This document shows, one piece after another, positions 18,678-28,542 of a DNA stretch of 64,000 nucleotides. The stretch is taken from assembly GCA_030428885.1 (NCBI GenBank), contig JAUIEJ010000001.1, forward strand, positions 248,001 through 312,000. The letters run 5' to 3'. This stretch comes from Gemmatimonadota bacterium (lineage in GTDB: Bacteria > Gemmatimonadota > Gemmatimonadetes > Longimicrobiales > Gaopeijiaceae). Each line of letters begins with the position of its first letter. Position 1 is the first letter of the stretch. Under the pieces are notes generated by a model. It worked only from the letters and a program-made list of their open reading frames with translations, was not told the origin of the DNA and searched no databases. The position numbers and the translations under genes are program-made.

Positions 18678-21590
18678 TCAGTTCATCCCCACCGCCGCCC
18701 GGATCGCCTCCACCGTGGCCCGCTGGTCGGCCGTGGGCGGATGGATGGTCCCCGGGCGCACCCCGCCGCCGTTCATGGCGTTGAAGACCCCGAAGAGGGA
18801 GCGCTGCATGCGGGTGGCGCTCTGGGGAGCCATGCCCGGCACCCCGGCGTTCAGGCGCGCCATCAGGCTCCGGACCTCCAGGAGGAACGACTCCCGGTCC
18901 AGGTAGTCGTCCAGGGTCAGGGTGGGCACCAGGGGATCGGGCCGCACCCGCACCGAGCGGCTGCTCGTGGCGCCCCGGGCCTCCAGGGTCACCGTGTAGG
19001 TGCCCGGCGCCACGAAAAATCCCCGCTGCCCCGTGGGTCGAGCCAGGCGGGGCTCGTCGTGGGGTTCCCACGGGTCGGGCCCGTCGTCCATGGCCCAGCG
19101 CAGGTCCCAGTTCACCCGGTGCGTGCCGGGGCTCGCCGGCACTCCCATGCGCCGGACCACCGTTCCGTCGGGCCGGGTCACCGTGAGGGTGGCCGGGCCG
19201 CTGCCGGCGCCGAGGCGGTAGGTGATCTCGGTGCCGTCCCGGGGGTTGGCGCCGGCGTATTCGGCGTCGGCCCGGTACGACGTGTCCTTCCAGTAGACGA
19301 AGATCGTCCCGTCGGGAACGGAGAAGAGGTGTGCGTCGGCCGCCGCGGCGTCGGCCGTCCATTCGGCCAGGGGCTCGGTGTCGTCCCAGATCCAGATGCC
19401 CCGGCCGTGGGTTCCCAGCACCAGGTCCTTCTCCCGGGGGTGGACCAGGATGTCGTCGTAGGCCGTGGTGGGAAGGTTGGGCATCTTCGCCCAGGCCCCT
19501 CCGGCATCGGTCGACACGAAGAGGGCGTGCTCCGTGCCCAGGAAGAGCACGTCGGGGTTGTCGGGGTGCTCGGCCATGCTCAGCACGGATCCCGTAGGGA
19601 GTCCCATGTGCAGGGGACTCCAGGTGGCGCCGAAGTCGTCGGTGCGGAAGACGTAGGGCGCGAAGTCGCCGTCGCGATGGGCGTCGAAGGCGGCGTAGGC
19701 CACGCCGGCACCCCGACGGGACGGGACGACCCGGCTCACGTAGGTGCCGTCGGCCACTCCGTCGACGTTGCCGCTCACTTCGGTGAAGGTCCGGCCCCCG
19801 TCGCGGGTGACCTGGAGGTTGCCGTCGTCGAAGCCCACCCAGATCACCCCGGCGTCCACCGGCGATTCGGCCAACGCCACGGCCTCGCCGAAGCTCCCGG
19901 TGCCGTCGTTGCGGGAGATGGTGGTGTTGCCCCCCGTGACCCCCATGATGGCCATGGTGTCGCGGTCGATGCGCCGGGTCAGGTCGTCGGTCCGGGCCCA
20001 GCTCGAGCCCCGGTTGCGGGAGATGAAGAGCCGGTTGCCGGCGGCGTAGACGGTGTTGGGATCGTGGACCGAGGCGATGATGGGCGAGGTCCAGTCGAAG
20101 CGGTACTCCCCCTCGCCCTCGGGCGCTTCGGGCGAGATGTCCACCATGTCGCCGGTGCGGGTGTGGAGCCGGAAGTAGCTGCCGTCGTTGGACGTGCCGT
20201 AGGCCACGTCCGGGTCCTCGGCGATGGGCGCCCAGAACATGCCGTCGCCGAAGCCCACCTGCTGCCAGTCGTCGTTGACGATGCCGGCCCAGCGGCGGGT
20301 CTCCGACGGCCCGGCGAAGGAGTGGTTGTCCTGGAGTCCCCCGTAGATGCGGTAGGGCTCGTTCATGTCCACGCCGATGGCGTAGAACTGGCTGATGGGA
20401 AAGTTGTTGATCTTCCGCCACGTGGTGCCGTAGTCGTACGACTCGTGGAGTCCCGCGTCGCCGCCCATGTAGAGGTGGGCCGGGTCGGTGGGGTCGATCC
20501 ACAGGGCGTGCTGGTCGGCGTGGACCCCCACGTCGTAGGTGGGGCGAACGGCGATCTCGGTGAAGGTGCGGCCCCCGTCCTCGCTCCGGTGCGACGAGGT
20601 GGCCATGGTGTAGACCCGGTCCGGATTCGTGGGGTCGAGGAAGATCTCCGAGTAGTACATGGGCCGGATGTTCAGTTCGTTCACCCGGCGCCAGGTGGCT
20701 CCGCCGTCTTCCGACCGGTAGGTGCCCGTGGTCTCGTCGTCGGCGGTTTCGACGAGGGCGTTCAGGACCCGGGGATCGGAGTGGGCCAGGGCCAGGCCGA
20801 TCCGGCCCTTGTCGCCGTCGGGGATCCCGTTGGTCAACTCGGTCCAGCTCTCCCCGCCGTCGGTGGTCTTGTGGATGCCGCTGCCGGGACCGCCTCCGTT
20901 GAAGCCCCATGCCCGCCGCTGCCGCTGGTAGGTGGCGGCGTAGAGCACGTCCGGATTCGACGGGTCCATGACGAGGTCCACGGCCCCCGTGCTCTCGTCG
21001 ACGAAGAGCACCCGGTCCCAGGTCGCCCCGCCGTCCCGGGTGCGGTAGACGCCGCGCTCCGGGTTCGGGGCCCACAGATTCCCGAGGGCCGCCACGTAGG
21101 CCACGTCGGGGTCGGTGGGGTGGATCTCGATCTTGCCGACGTGGCGCGTCTCCTCGAGCCCCAGGTGCCGCCAGCTGGCGCCCCCGTCGTCGGAGCGGTA
21201 CACGCCGTTGCCCCACGAGGTGGACTGCCGGTTGTTCTGCTCGCCCGTGCCGGCGTAGACGACGTCGGCGTCGGAAGGCGCCAGGGCCACGTCGCCGAAG
21301 GTGCTCACGGGCCAGTCGTCGGTGAGGTTGGTCCAGGTCTGGCCCCGGGTCGTGCTCTTCCACAGACCGCCCGAGGCCGACGCCACGTACATCACCGACG
21401 GGTTCGACGGGTCGGCGGCGATGTCGTGGACCCGACCGCCGGTCACCGCCGGGCCGATGGCTCGGGGCTGGAAGGCGGCCAGGTCGTCGGCACGGATCGA
21501 CGCCTGCTGGGCGAGGGCCGACGCGGGCACCAGGAGGGCGACGGCCAGGGCCGGGCCGCCGATCCGTCGGAGAGCGGAGAAAGCGAACAT
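18678..21590 (-). CDS. Secreted sortilin/VPS10-type BNR beta-propeller protein
   Basis: The gene encodes 970 residues with an N-terminal signal peptide (ALAVALLVPASALAQQ). A very long beta-propeller region carries repeated Asp-box turns such as SDDGGASWRHLG, TRDGGATWDRVL, SEDGGATWRRV and TRDGGRTFTEV. A C-terminal immunoglobulin-like strand region follows (VNWDLRWAMDDGPDP, GTYTVTLEARG). These proteins are often named glycosyl hydrolase or WD40/YVTN proteins in databases without proof of catalysis. It is probably exported to the periplasm or cell surface. The substrate is unknown, and the stop lies 16 nt from the convergent sulfurtransferase stop. Confidence 0.87.
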   Translation of the reverse strand: MFAFSALRRIGGPALAVALLVPASALAQQASIRADDLAAFQPRAIGPAVTGGRVHDIAADPSNPSVMYVASASGGLWKSTTRGQTWTNLTDDWPVSTFGDVALAPSDADVVYAGTGEQNNRQSTSWGNGVYRSDDGGASWRHLGLEETRHVGKIEIHPTDPDVAYVAALGNLWAPNPERGVYRTRDGGATWDRVLFVDESTGAVDLVMDPSNPDVLYAATYQRQRRAWGFNGGGPGSGIHKTTDGGESWTELTNGIPDGDKGRIGLALAHSDPRVLNALVETADDETTGTYRSEDGGATWRRVNELNIRPMYYSEIFLDPTNPDRVYTMATSSHRSEDGGRTFTEIAVRPTYDVGVHADQHALWIDPTDPAHLYMGGDAGLHESYDYGTTWRKINNFPISQFYAIGVDMNEPYRIYGGLQDNHSFAGPSETRRWAGIVNDDWQQVGFGDGMFWAPIAEDPDVAYGTSNDGSYFRLHTRTGDMVDISPEAPEGEGEYRFDWTSPIIASVHDPNTVYAAGNRLFISRNRGSSWARTDDLTRRIDRDTMAIMGVTGGNTTISRNDGTGSFGEAVALAESPVDAGVIWVGFDDGNLQVTRDGGRTFTEVSGNVDGVADGTYVSRVVPSRRGAGVAYAAFDAHRDGDFAPYVFRTDDFGATWSPLHMGLPTGSVLSMAEHPDNPDVLFLGTEHALFVSTDAGGAWAKMPNLPTTAYDDILVHPREKDLVLGTHGRGIWIWDDTEPLAEWTADAAAADAHLFSVPDGTIFVYWKDTSYRADAEYAGANPRDGTEITYRLGAGSGPATLTVTRPDGTVVRRMGVPASPGTHRVNWDLRWAMDDGPDPWEPHDEPRLARPTGQRGFFVAPGTYTVTLEARGATSSRSVRVRPDPLVPTLTLDDYLDRESFLLEVRSLMARLNAGVPGMAPQSATRMQRSLFGVFNAMNGGGVRPGTIHPPTADQRATVEAIRAAVGMN

Positions 21591-21672
21591 GACGCGGGCG
21601 GGGCGAAGGGGGCGATGGGCAGGATGGGCGTACCGTAGGATCCCCCTCGCCGGGGGGCAAGCGAGATTCGGG

Positions 21673-22506
21673 TCAGTCGCCCACCGACTCCAGAGCGCTC
21701 CGCACCACCGCCACCACCTCCGGATCCATGTCGTCGGCGCCGAGCATCCACGTGAGGTAATCGGTTTCCTCCCGGGCCACCTCCTCCAGGGCGCGTCCCC
21801 GGTGCTTTCCCCGGCGGAAGATGAGGCCCTCTCCCGTGTCTTCGAACCACCGGTCCACGGCGGTGAGGAACGGCGCGAACTCGTCGCAGTAGGCCTGGAG
21901 ACCGTCCAGGTCCCGGGGCAGGTGGTCGTACCGGGCGAGCTGGGCCGAGAGCACGGCGGCCGACGTGCGGATGTCCCCCAGGGCCGTGTGGGCCTCCTGG
22001 TGTTCCCGGTCCAGGTAGAACCGGGCCGCCGCCGACAGGTCCCGGCGCTCCTCCCGGTGGAAGATCGTCTGCATGTCGATCATGAGGCGGCCCCCGACGT
22101 CGAAGGCCACGCCCGCCCGCTGGAACTCGGCCAGGAGCATGGGCACGTCGAAGCGGCGGATGTTGAAGCCCGCCAGGTCGGCGTCGTCCAGGAGGGCGGC
22201 CAGGGCCCGGGCGCGACGGCCGAACGGTTCCTCGTGGGCCACGTCGGCGTCGGTGATCCCGTGGACCTCGGTGGCCTCGGGGGGGATGGGGATCCCGGGG
22301 TTGAACCGCCGGACCTTCTCCACCACGTCGCCGCTGGGATGCACCTTGATGAGGGCGAGTTCGATGATGCGATCGCGCTGGATCGAGAGCCCGGTGGTTT
22401 CCAGGTCGAAGAACGCCAGGGGGCGCTTCAGGGCGAACGGCAGATCCACGGGCACCTCGGCCGGCGACGGAAGGGGATTTGAAGTCCAGGACCCGACGCG
22501 CCACAC
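21673..22506 (-). CDS. DnaQ-like 3'-5' exonuclease domain protein
   Basis: This protein of up to 277 residues has a DEDDh exonuclease domain: ExoI LAFFDLETTGLS, ExoII LAGFNIRRFDVPML, and ExoIII with HTALGDIRTSAAVL supplying the His and last Asp. The C-terminal piece (GLIFRRGKHRGRALEEVA, YLTWML) is the small domain often fused to these exonucleases. It may be involved in DNA repair or RNA turnover; there is no polymerase subunit nearby. The start is uncertain among GTG 22506, 22455 and 22449. Confidence 0.88.
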   Translation of the reverse strand: MWRVGSWTSNPLPSPAEVPVDLPFALKRPLAFFDLETTGLSIQRDRIIELALIKVHPSGDVVEKVRRFNPGIPIPPEATEVHGITDADVAHEEPFGRRARALAALLDDADLAGFNIRRFDVPMLLAEFQRAGVAFDVGGRLMIDMQTIFHREERRDLSAAARFYLDREHQEAHTALGDIRTSAAVLSAQLARYDHLPRDLDGLQAYCDEFAPFLTAVDRWFEDTGEGLIFRRGKHRGRALEEVAREETDYLTWMLGADDMDPEVVAVVRSALESVGD

Positions 22507-22568
22507 TGTTCCCCCACGAGGTCGGGACGCGTCTCGACCAAACGTAGGCCAATGCCAGGACGACGGAC

Positions 22569-23567
22569 ATGGCCCAGGGGGCGATGAGAGCCGTGGTGAT
22601 CCGGGAACCGGGCCCCCCCCAGGTGCTGGAGGTTCGGGAGGTTCCCCGTCCCGAGCCGGGGCCGGGGGAGATCCGGGTGCAGGTGGCGGGGAGCGGGATC
22701 AACCGCGCCGACCTGCTCCAGCGTCGAGGGGCGTATCCGGCGCCGCCGGGGTGGCCCCAGGACATCCCGGGGCTCGAGTACTCGGGGGTGGTGGAGGCCG
22801 TGGGACCGGGGGTCTCCCTCTGGCGACCGGGCGACGCCGTCATGGGACTCGTGGGAGGCGGCGGATACGCCGAGGCCGTGGTGGTGGACGAACGGGAGGC
22901 GCTGGCCGTGCCCCGGGGCATGGATCCCGTCGAGGCCGCGGCGTTTCCCGAAGCGTGGCTCACGGCATGGGACGCCATGGTGGTGCAGATGGGGCTGTCG
23001 GCGGGGGAGACGGTGCTGATCCACGCGGTGGGAAGTGGCGTGGGGACGGCGGCGCTCCAGATCGCCCGGGCCCTGGGCGCCCGGACGCTGGGGACCTCCC
23101 GGACCCCGGCGAAGCTCCGAAAGGCCGAGGATCTGGGGCTGGACGTGGCCCTGGACGGCGGCGACGCACCGTGGCCCGACGCGGTCCGGGACGCCACCGA
23201 CGGACGGGGCGTCGACGTCGTGGTGGACCTCGTGGGCGGACCCTACGTTCCGGGCAACCTGGCCAGCGTCGCCGAGCGGGGCCGCATCGTGGTGGTGGGG
23301 GTGCCCGGGGGCACCCGAGCCGACGTCGACCTCCGGGCCCTCATGCGTCGCCGGGCGTCCCTCACGGGCACGGTGCTCCGGGCTCGCCCCCGGGAAGAGA
23401 AGATCGCTCTGGCCCGGGACGCCGCCCGGCGCCTGGTGCCCCTGGTGGAGCGGGCGGGTCTGCGCCCCGTCACCGATCGGGTGTTCCCCCCGGAGCAGGC
23501 ACCGGACGCCCACGAGGTCATGGAAGCCAACCTCAACTTCGGTACCTTGTCGATTGTCTGGACCTAA
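22569..23567 (+). CDS. NAD(P)H:quinone oxidoreductase, PIG3 type
   Basis: This 332-residue zinc-free medium-chain dehydrogenase has GHES-like substrate-domain motifs INRADLLQRRGAYPAPPG, IPGLEYSGVVEAVGPGV and GGGYAEAVVV, then the Rossmann motif VGSGVGTAALQIARALGA. ALMRRRASLTGTVLRARP and ANLNFGTLSIVW are typical of the PIG3/TP53I3 subfamily that reduces quinones with NADPH. It is divergent from the exonuclease gene across 62 bp. Confidence 0.9.
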   Translation: MAQGAMRAVVIREPGPPQVLEVREVPRPEPGPGEIRVQVAGSGINRADLLQRRGAYPAPPGWPQDIPGLEYSGVVEAVGPGVSLWRPGDAVMGLVGGGGYAEAVVVDEREALAVPRGMDPVEAAAFPEAWLTAWDAMVVQMGLSAGETVLIHAVGSGVGTAALQIARALGARTLGTSRTPAKLRKAEDLGLDVALDGGDAPWPDAVRDATDGRGVDVVVDLVGGPYVPGNLASVAERGRIVVVGVPGGTRADVDLRALMRRRASLTGTVLRARPREEKIALARDAARRLVPLVERAGLRPVTDRVFPPEQAPDAHEVMEANLNFGTLSIVWT

Positions 23568-23603
23568 GTCCCCCCCTTCGCCCCGCCCCTCAGGAGGTTC
23601 GTC

Positions 23604-24986
23604 GTGACGAGCACCGTCGTCCGTTCCCTCGCCCCCATCGCCTTCGTTCTGGGGGTCGTCGCGCTTCCCCTCGCCGCCGGCGCCCAGACCGCCGATGCGC
23701 CGGCCACGGATCTGCGCATCTACGACATCATCGGCGGGGCGTCGCCGGCCCGGGTCGAGGCCGACATCCGCACTCTGGCCGGATTCGGCACCCGCAACAC
23801 CATGTCCGACACCCTTTCCGCCACCCGGGGCATCGGGGCCGCCCGGCGGTGGATCAAGGCCGAGTTCGATCGCATCTCGGCGGAATGCGGCGGGTGTCTC
23901 GAGGTGTTCTACCAGCGCAATCTGGTGGAGGGCCGGGGCCGGATCCCCGACGACACCTGGGTGGTGAACGTGGTGGCGATTCTCCGGGGCGCCGTCGAGC
24001 CGAACCGCTACGTCGTCATGTCGGGCGACATCGACTCCCGGGCGTCCAACGGATCCGACGGCGAGGTCGACGCCCCCGGTGCCAACGACAACGCGTCGGG
24101 CATGGCCGGCGTCATGGAGGCCGCGCGTCTTCTCACGGCCCAGGGGCCCTTCGCCGCCAGCGTGGTCTTCGCCGGCCTGTCGGGCGAGGAGCAGGGCCTG
24201 TGGGGCGGCCAGCACATGGCCGCCGTGGCCCGGGAGGAGGGGTGGGAGATCACCGGCGTGCTCAACAACGACATGATCGGCAACATCGAGGGCATCGACG
24301 GCGTCATCGACAACACGGTGTTCCGGGTCTTCTCGGAGCCGACGCCCCAGCCCGACTACCAGCCCGAGGGCTGGAACTACCGGGTCTACGGCGGCGAGGT
24401 CGACGGCCCGTCCCGCCAACTGGCCCGCTACGTGGACCGGATCACCGACACGTACTTCACCAATCTCGACGCCAAGATGATCTATCGGTTGGATCGCTTC
24501 GGTCGGGGCGGGCACCACCGGCCCTTCAACGACGCCGGCTTCCCCGGCGTGCGCATCATGGAGGCCCACGAGCACTACGACCGGCAGCACCAGAACATCC
24601 GGGTGGAGGACGGTCGGGCCTACGGCGACGTCCTGGACGGGGTCGACTTCGCCTTCGCGGCCCGCATGACGGCGGTCAACGCCGCGGTCATGGCGGCCCT
24701 GGCCTGGGCTCCCCCGGCGCCGACGAACGTGCGCATCGGAGGGGCCGTGCGCCCCTCCACCACCCTGGCGTGGGACGCCGTGGCGCATCCCGACCGGGTG
24801 GGATACCGGATATATTGGAGGGACACCACGTCACCCCAGTGGGAGCACTCCCGGTTCGTGGGCGACGTGAACGAGTTCACCCTCGAGGGACTCGTCATCG
24901 ACAACTACCTCTTCGGAGTCGCCGCCGTGGGGCGCACCGGCACCGAAAGCGTGGTGGCGTTTCCCACGGCCCAGATCCGGCGCTGA
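23604..24986 (+). CDS. Secreted M28-family aminopeptidase-like protein with FN3-like C-terminus
   Basis: This 460-residue protein from GTG 23604 (site CAGGAGG) has a signal peptide cleaved near AGAQT. The M28 domain has the zinc ligands Asp162 (APGANDNASG), Glu195/Glu196 (LSGEEQG) and Asp223 (NNDMIGN), and a later HEHYD. At the first ligand position, where most M28 enzymes have His-x-Asp, it reads SGDIDS, so His is replaced by Asp142. The C-terminal 80 residues (PTNVRIGG..., ISW-like strands) look like a fibronectin-III domain. It is probably a periplasmic or secreted peptidase. Confidence 0.88.
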   Translation: MTSTVVRSLAPIAFVLGVVALPLAAGAQTADAPATDLRIYDIIGGASPARVEADIRTLAGFGTRNTMSDTLSATRGIGAARRWIKAEFDRISAECGGCLEVFYQRNLVEGRGRIPDDTWVVNVVAILRGAVEPNRYVVMSGDIDSRASNGSDGEVDAPGANDNASGMAGVMEAARLLTAQGPFAASVVFAGLSGEEQGLWGGQHMAAVAREEGWEITGVLNNDMIGNIEGIDGVIDNTVFRVFSEPTPQPDYQPEGWNYRVYGGEVDGPSRQLARYVDRITDTYFTNLDAKMIYRLDRFGRGGHHRPFNDAGFPGVRIMEAHEHYDRQHQNIRVEDGRAYGDVLDGVDFAFAARMTAVNAAVMAALAWAPPAPTNVRIGGAVRPSTTLAWDAVAHPDRVGYRIYWRDTTSPQWEHSRFVGDVNEFTLEGLVIDNYLFGVAAVGRTGTESVVAFPTAQIRR

Positions 24987-25052
24987 GTTTACGTTTCCCC
25001 TGCGCCGGGCATCCCAGACGATGACGGTGGTCCCCCAACCCATGATCCAGCC

Positions 25053-25517
25053 ATGAAGAAGCCCGTGACGAAGGCGGCCATCGCGGTGGCCGTGCTCCTG
25101 GTGGTCCTGCAGTTCGTGCCCGTGGACCGGTCCAATCCCCCGGTCACCGCGGCCCTCACTCCCGGCGGCGAGGTGGAAGACGTGCTCCGGGCCGCGTGTA
25201 TGGATTGCCACAGCAACGAGACCGTCTGGCCGTGGTACTCCCGGGTGGCCCCGGTGTCGATCTGGGTGGCGCGCCACGTGGAGGAAGGGCGGGAGCACTT
25301 CAACCTCTCCACCTACGGCGCGGCCGAGGCCCGCCGGCAGGACCACATGATGGAAGAGGTGATCGAGGTGCTGGAGAGCGGCGAGATGCCCCTCCGCTCC
25401 TACACCCTGGGGCACCCCGAGGCTCGTCTCACCGACGTCCAGCGGGAACTCCTCATGGAGTGGGCCCGGGGCGAGCGCCTGCGGCTCCAGGCCGAGGGCG
25501 CCGTCGGCGGCGACTGA
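25053..25517 (+). CDS. Haem-binding domain protein (single c-type haem)
   Basis: This 154-residue protein has an N-terminal anchor helix (residues 6-24) and one CxxCH site, CMDCH at residues 49-53. Family-typical SNETVWPWYSRVAPVSIW and HVEEGREHFNLS follow, with MPLRSYTLGHPEARLTDVQR near the end. This matches the membrane-anchored haem-binding domain family, whose members are periplasmic and may report on redox state or carry electrons. The stop is only 6 nt from the convergent sucA stop. Confidence 0.88.
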   Translation: MKKPVTKAAIAVAVLLVVLQFVPVDRSNPPVTAALTPGGEVEDVLRAACMDCHSNETVWPWYSRVAPVSIWVARHVEEGREHFNLSTYGAAEARRQDHMMEEVIEVLESGEMPLRSYTLGHPEARLTDVQRELLMEWARGERLRLQAEGAVGGD

Positions 25518-25523
25518 ACGTCC

Positions 25524-28358
25524 TCAGTCCCCCGCCGGGAGATCCAGCGACTCGAGGACGATGCGCTCCTGTTCCCGCACGTGGTCGGAGTGTTTCCCCT
25601 CGGCGGGGCTCGCCCGTTCGGGCCGGGCCACGTAACGGAGGGGCACCTCCCGAGGCACCACCGTCCGGAGCCGGGGGCCCACGAAGGTGAGGGCCCCCAT
25701 GTTCCGAGGCTCCTCCTGGGCCCACACCACCTCGTCGAGGTTCGGGTAACTCCGGACCAACTCCTCCAGCCGGGCGGCGGGGAAGGGGTAGAGTTCCTCG
25801 ATGCGAGCCGCGGCCACGCCCCGGGCCTCGTCGCGGCGCTTATGCCCCTGGATGTCGTAGTAGACCTTGCCGGTGCAGAGCACCAGGCGCCGGATCGCGC
25901 CCCGGTCTTCCACCCCGGGATCGTCCAGCACCGCCTGGAACGACCCCTCGGTGAGCTCGCTCACCGATGAGCTGGCCGCGGGAAGCCGCAACAGGCTCTT
26001 GGGGGTCATGACGATGAGCGGACGGGACGGCCGCCAGAGCGCCTGACGTCGGAGCATGTGGAAGTACTGGCCCGGGGTCGTGGGGTACACGACCCGCATG
26101 TTGTCTTCGGCGCAGAGCTGGAGGAACCGCTCGAGACGGGCCGAGGAGTGCTCCGGGCCCTGCCCTTCATAGCCATGGGGTAGCAGGAGGGTGAGGTTGG
26201 AGATCTGGCCCCACTTCTCCCGTCCCGACGAGATGAACTGGTCGATGGCCACCTGGGCCACGTTCACGAAGTCTCCGAACTGGCCCTCCCACAGCACCAG
26301 GTCGCGGGTGCTGGCCACCGAGTATCCGTACTCGAAGCCCAGGACGCCGGACTCGGTCAGGGGGGAGTTGTAGACCTCCAGCCGCCCGGGTCCCAAGGCG
26401 GCCAGGGGCGTGTGCACGTCTCCCGTCTCCACGTCGTGGAGCACCAGGTGGCGATGGCTGAAGGTGCCTCGCTGGGCATCCTGGCCCGTGAGGCGCACCA
26501 CCAGTCCCTCGGTGAGGAGGGTGCCCAGGGCCAGCGCTTCGCCGTAGGCCCAGTCCAGGCGGGTCTCGTCGGAGAGCCCGTCGTGGCGGCGCTTGAGCTG
26601 GCGCTGAAGCTTGGGGTGCACCGTGAAGCCGTCGGGCACGGCGATGGAGGCGTCGTTCACCCGGGTCAGGACCTCGAAGGAGACCCGGGTCTCGGGCTCC
26701 TGGGGATCGGGCTCGCCCGAGGGCCCCTCGTCGGCCGATCCGGAATCGTCGCCCCTCTCGTTCTTCACGGCGTCCTGGGCCTCCCGGAGCCGGGTGGCGA
26801 CCTGGTCGTCGATGGCGGCCACCTCTTCCTCGCTCACCACCGCCTCGTCCACCAGGCGGCGGGCCCACCGGGTCCGCACCGTGGGGTGGTCGGAGATCCG
26901 ATCGTAGAGGCGGGGCTGGGTGTAGGCGGGCTCGTCGCCCTCGTTGTGCCCGTGGCGGCGGTACCCGATGAGGTCGATGACCACGTCGTCGTGGTACTCG
27001 TCCCGATAGGCCATGGCCAGACGCACCGCCGCCAGACAGGCTTCGGGCTCGTCGGCGTTGACGTGGAGGATGGGGATGTCGAACCCCTTCGCCAGGTCGC
27101 TGGAGTACCGGGTGGAGCGCGCGTCCGAGGGGGAGGTGGTGAAGCCGATCTGGTTGTTGGCGATGATGTGGATCGTGCCGCCCACGTCGTAGCCGTGGAG
27201 CCCCGACATGTTCAGCGTCTCGGCCACCACGCCCTCGGCGGCGAAGGCCGCGTCGCCGTGGATCAGCACCGGCACCACCCGGTCCGGATCCCGGAGGTGG
27301 GACGCCTCGTCCTCGAACTGCCAGGCCCGGGCCATCCCCGCCACCACCGGGTTCACGAACTCCAGGTGGCTGGGGTTGGGCGCCAGGACCACGTCCAGCA
27401 CCGTGCCGTCGCGGGTTTCGTAGCGTCCCCGGGCGCCGTGGTGGTACTTCACGTCACCCGTACCGGCCACGTGGAGCGCTCCTCGGCCCTTGAGTCCCTC
27501 GAACTCCCGAAGCAGATCCTCGTACGGCACCTTGAGGATGTGGGTCAGGACGTTGAGTCGGCCTCGATGGGCCATGCCCAGGACCACGGTCCGACCGTTG
27601 CGGGCCGCCGCCTCGTCCATGGCCAGATCCAGCATGGGCACCATCATGTCGGTGCCCTCGATGGAGAAGCGCTTCTGTCCGAGATACGCCCGGTGGAGGA
27701 ACTGTTCGAATCCCTCCACCTGGGTGAGCCGGTGCAGGAGACGCGTGCGCTCCTGGCCGGCGAGGGGGGCGGTGTGCCGGCCCGATTCCACCTGGGACCA
27801 GAGCCACCGCACCCGGTCCGGGTCCTCGATGTGTTCGAATTCGAACCCGATGTGCCCCGTGTAGGCCGCTTCCAGCCGGTGCAGGGCGGCGGCCACGGAC
27901 TCGCCTTCCCGGGCGCCCTCCATGATGAGGGTGGCCGGGAGCTGATCCAGCTCCTCCATGGAGGTGCCGAAGAACGACGGGTCGAGCTGGGGGTGGGCGG
28001 GCTGGCGGATTCCCAGGGGGTTGATCTCGGCCTGGGTGTGGCCGTGGTCCCGGAAGGCCTGGACGAAGGCGGTGGCCCGAGCCACCAGGGGGAGGAGCGA
28101 TCGCAGGTGGGCGATCTCCGCGTGGGCCTCCGGCGAGGCCACGCCCCCGCCCACGGCCGGGCGGGCCGGGGCCCCGTTCGTCCCGGGAGTCGGGGCGAGG
28201 CTCTCGGGGACCAGGAGTCCCGCGGCCCGGGTGGCCTCGGGTCCCCGGGCGAAGAAGTCCCGCCACTCCGACGAAACGGCTTCGGGATTGCGGGCGAACT
28301 CCTCGTAGAGGAGCTGTGCGTAGGCGGCGTTCTGACTATCGAACGGAATGTCGCTCAT
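25524..28358 (-). CDS. sucA: 2-oxoglutarate dehydrogenase E1 component
   Basis: The 944-residue length is normal for SucA. In order: the N-terminal E2-binding helix (NAAYAQLLYEEFARNPEAV), VLGMAHRGRLNVLTHIL, GDAAFAAEGVVAETLNM and IIANNQIGFTTSP of the thiamine-diphosphate site, HGHNEGDEPAYTQP, and the pyrimidine-domain segment HGYEGQGPEHSSARLERFL. It decarboxylates 2-oxoglutarate in the TCA cycle and succinylates the E2 lipoyl domain. No sucB or lpd lies next to it. ATG 28358 gives the conserved N-terminus. Confidence 0.96.
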   Translation of the reverse strand: MSDIPFDSQNAAYAQLLYEEFARNPEAVSSEWRDFFARGPEATRAAGLLVPESLAPTPGTNGAPARPAVGGGVASPEAHAEIAHLRSLLPLVARATAFVQAFRDHGHTQAEINPLGIRQPAHPQLDPSFFGTSMEELDQLPATLIMEGAREGESVAAALHRLEAAYTGHIGFEFEHIEDPDRVRWLWSQVESGRHTAPLAGQERTRLLHRLTQVEGFEQFLHRAYLGQKRFSIEGTDMMVPMLDLAMDEAAARNGRTVVLGMAHRGRLNVLTHILKVPYEDLLREFEGLKGRGALHVAGTGDVKYHHGARGRYETRDGTVLDVVLAPNPSHLEFVNPVVAGMARAWQFEDEASHLRDPDRVVPVLIHGDAAFAAEGVVAETLNMSGLHGYDVGGTIHIIANNQIGFTTSPSDARSTRYSSDLAKGFDIPILHVNADEPEACLAAVRLAMAYRDEYHDDVVIDLIGYRRHGHNEGDEPAYTQPRLYDRISDHPTVRTRWARRLVDEAVVSEEEVAAIDDQVATRLREAQDAVKNERGDDSGSADEGPSGEPDPQEPETRVSFEVLTRVNDASIAVPDGFTVHPKLQRQLKRRHDGLSDETRLDWAYGEALALGTLLTEGLVVRLTGQDAQRGTFSHRHLVLHDVETGDVHTPLAALGPGRLEVYNSPLTESGVLGFEYGYSVASTRDLVLWEGQFGDFVNVAQVAIDQFISSGREKWGQISNLTLLLPHGYEGQGPEHSSARLERFLQLCAEDNMRVVYPTTPGQYFHMLRRQALWRPSRPLIVMTPKSLLRLPAASSSVSELTEGSFQAVLDDPGVEDRGAIRRLVLCTGKVYYDIQGHKRRDEARGVAAARIEELYPFPAARLEELVRSYPNLDEVVWAQEEPRNMGALTFVGPRLRTVVPREVPLRYVARPERASPAEGKHSDHVREQERIVLESLDLPAGD

Positions 28359-28542
28359 CGACCCGGCGTCGTGCGCGCGAACGTGCACCCGCCCGGAGCC
28401 GGCGAGGCGTCGGGCGGAGGAGGTTCCTGAACATATGGATTTTCGGGGTGGCGGCGAGGCCCGCTGCCGACACGGGCCGGTTGCACGGTTCGTGCCGACG
28501 GGGCTTCCCCCCTCGGACGCAACGGCGATAGCGTGAAGGGTC

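Noticed and set aside
18741-21638. 965-codon open frame antisense to the sortilin-like gene
   Set aside because: His/Gly/Val-rich mirror of the real gene with no domain; the minus-strand gene has a signal peptide and Asp-box repeats.
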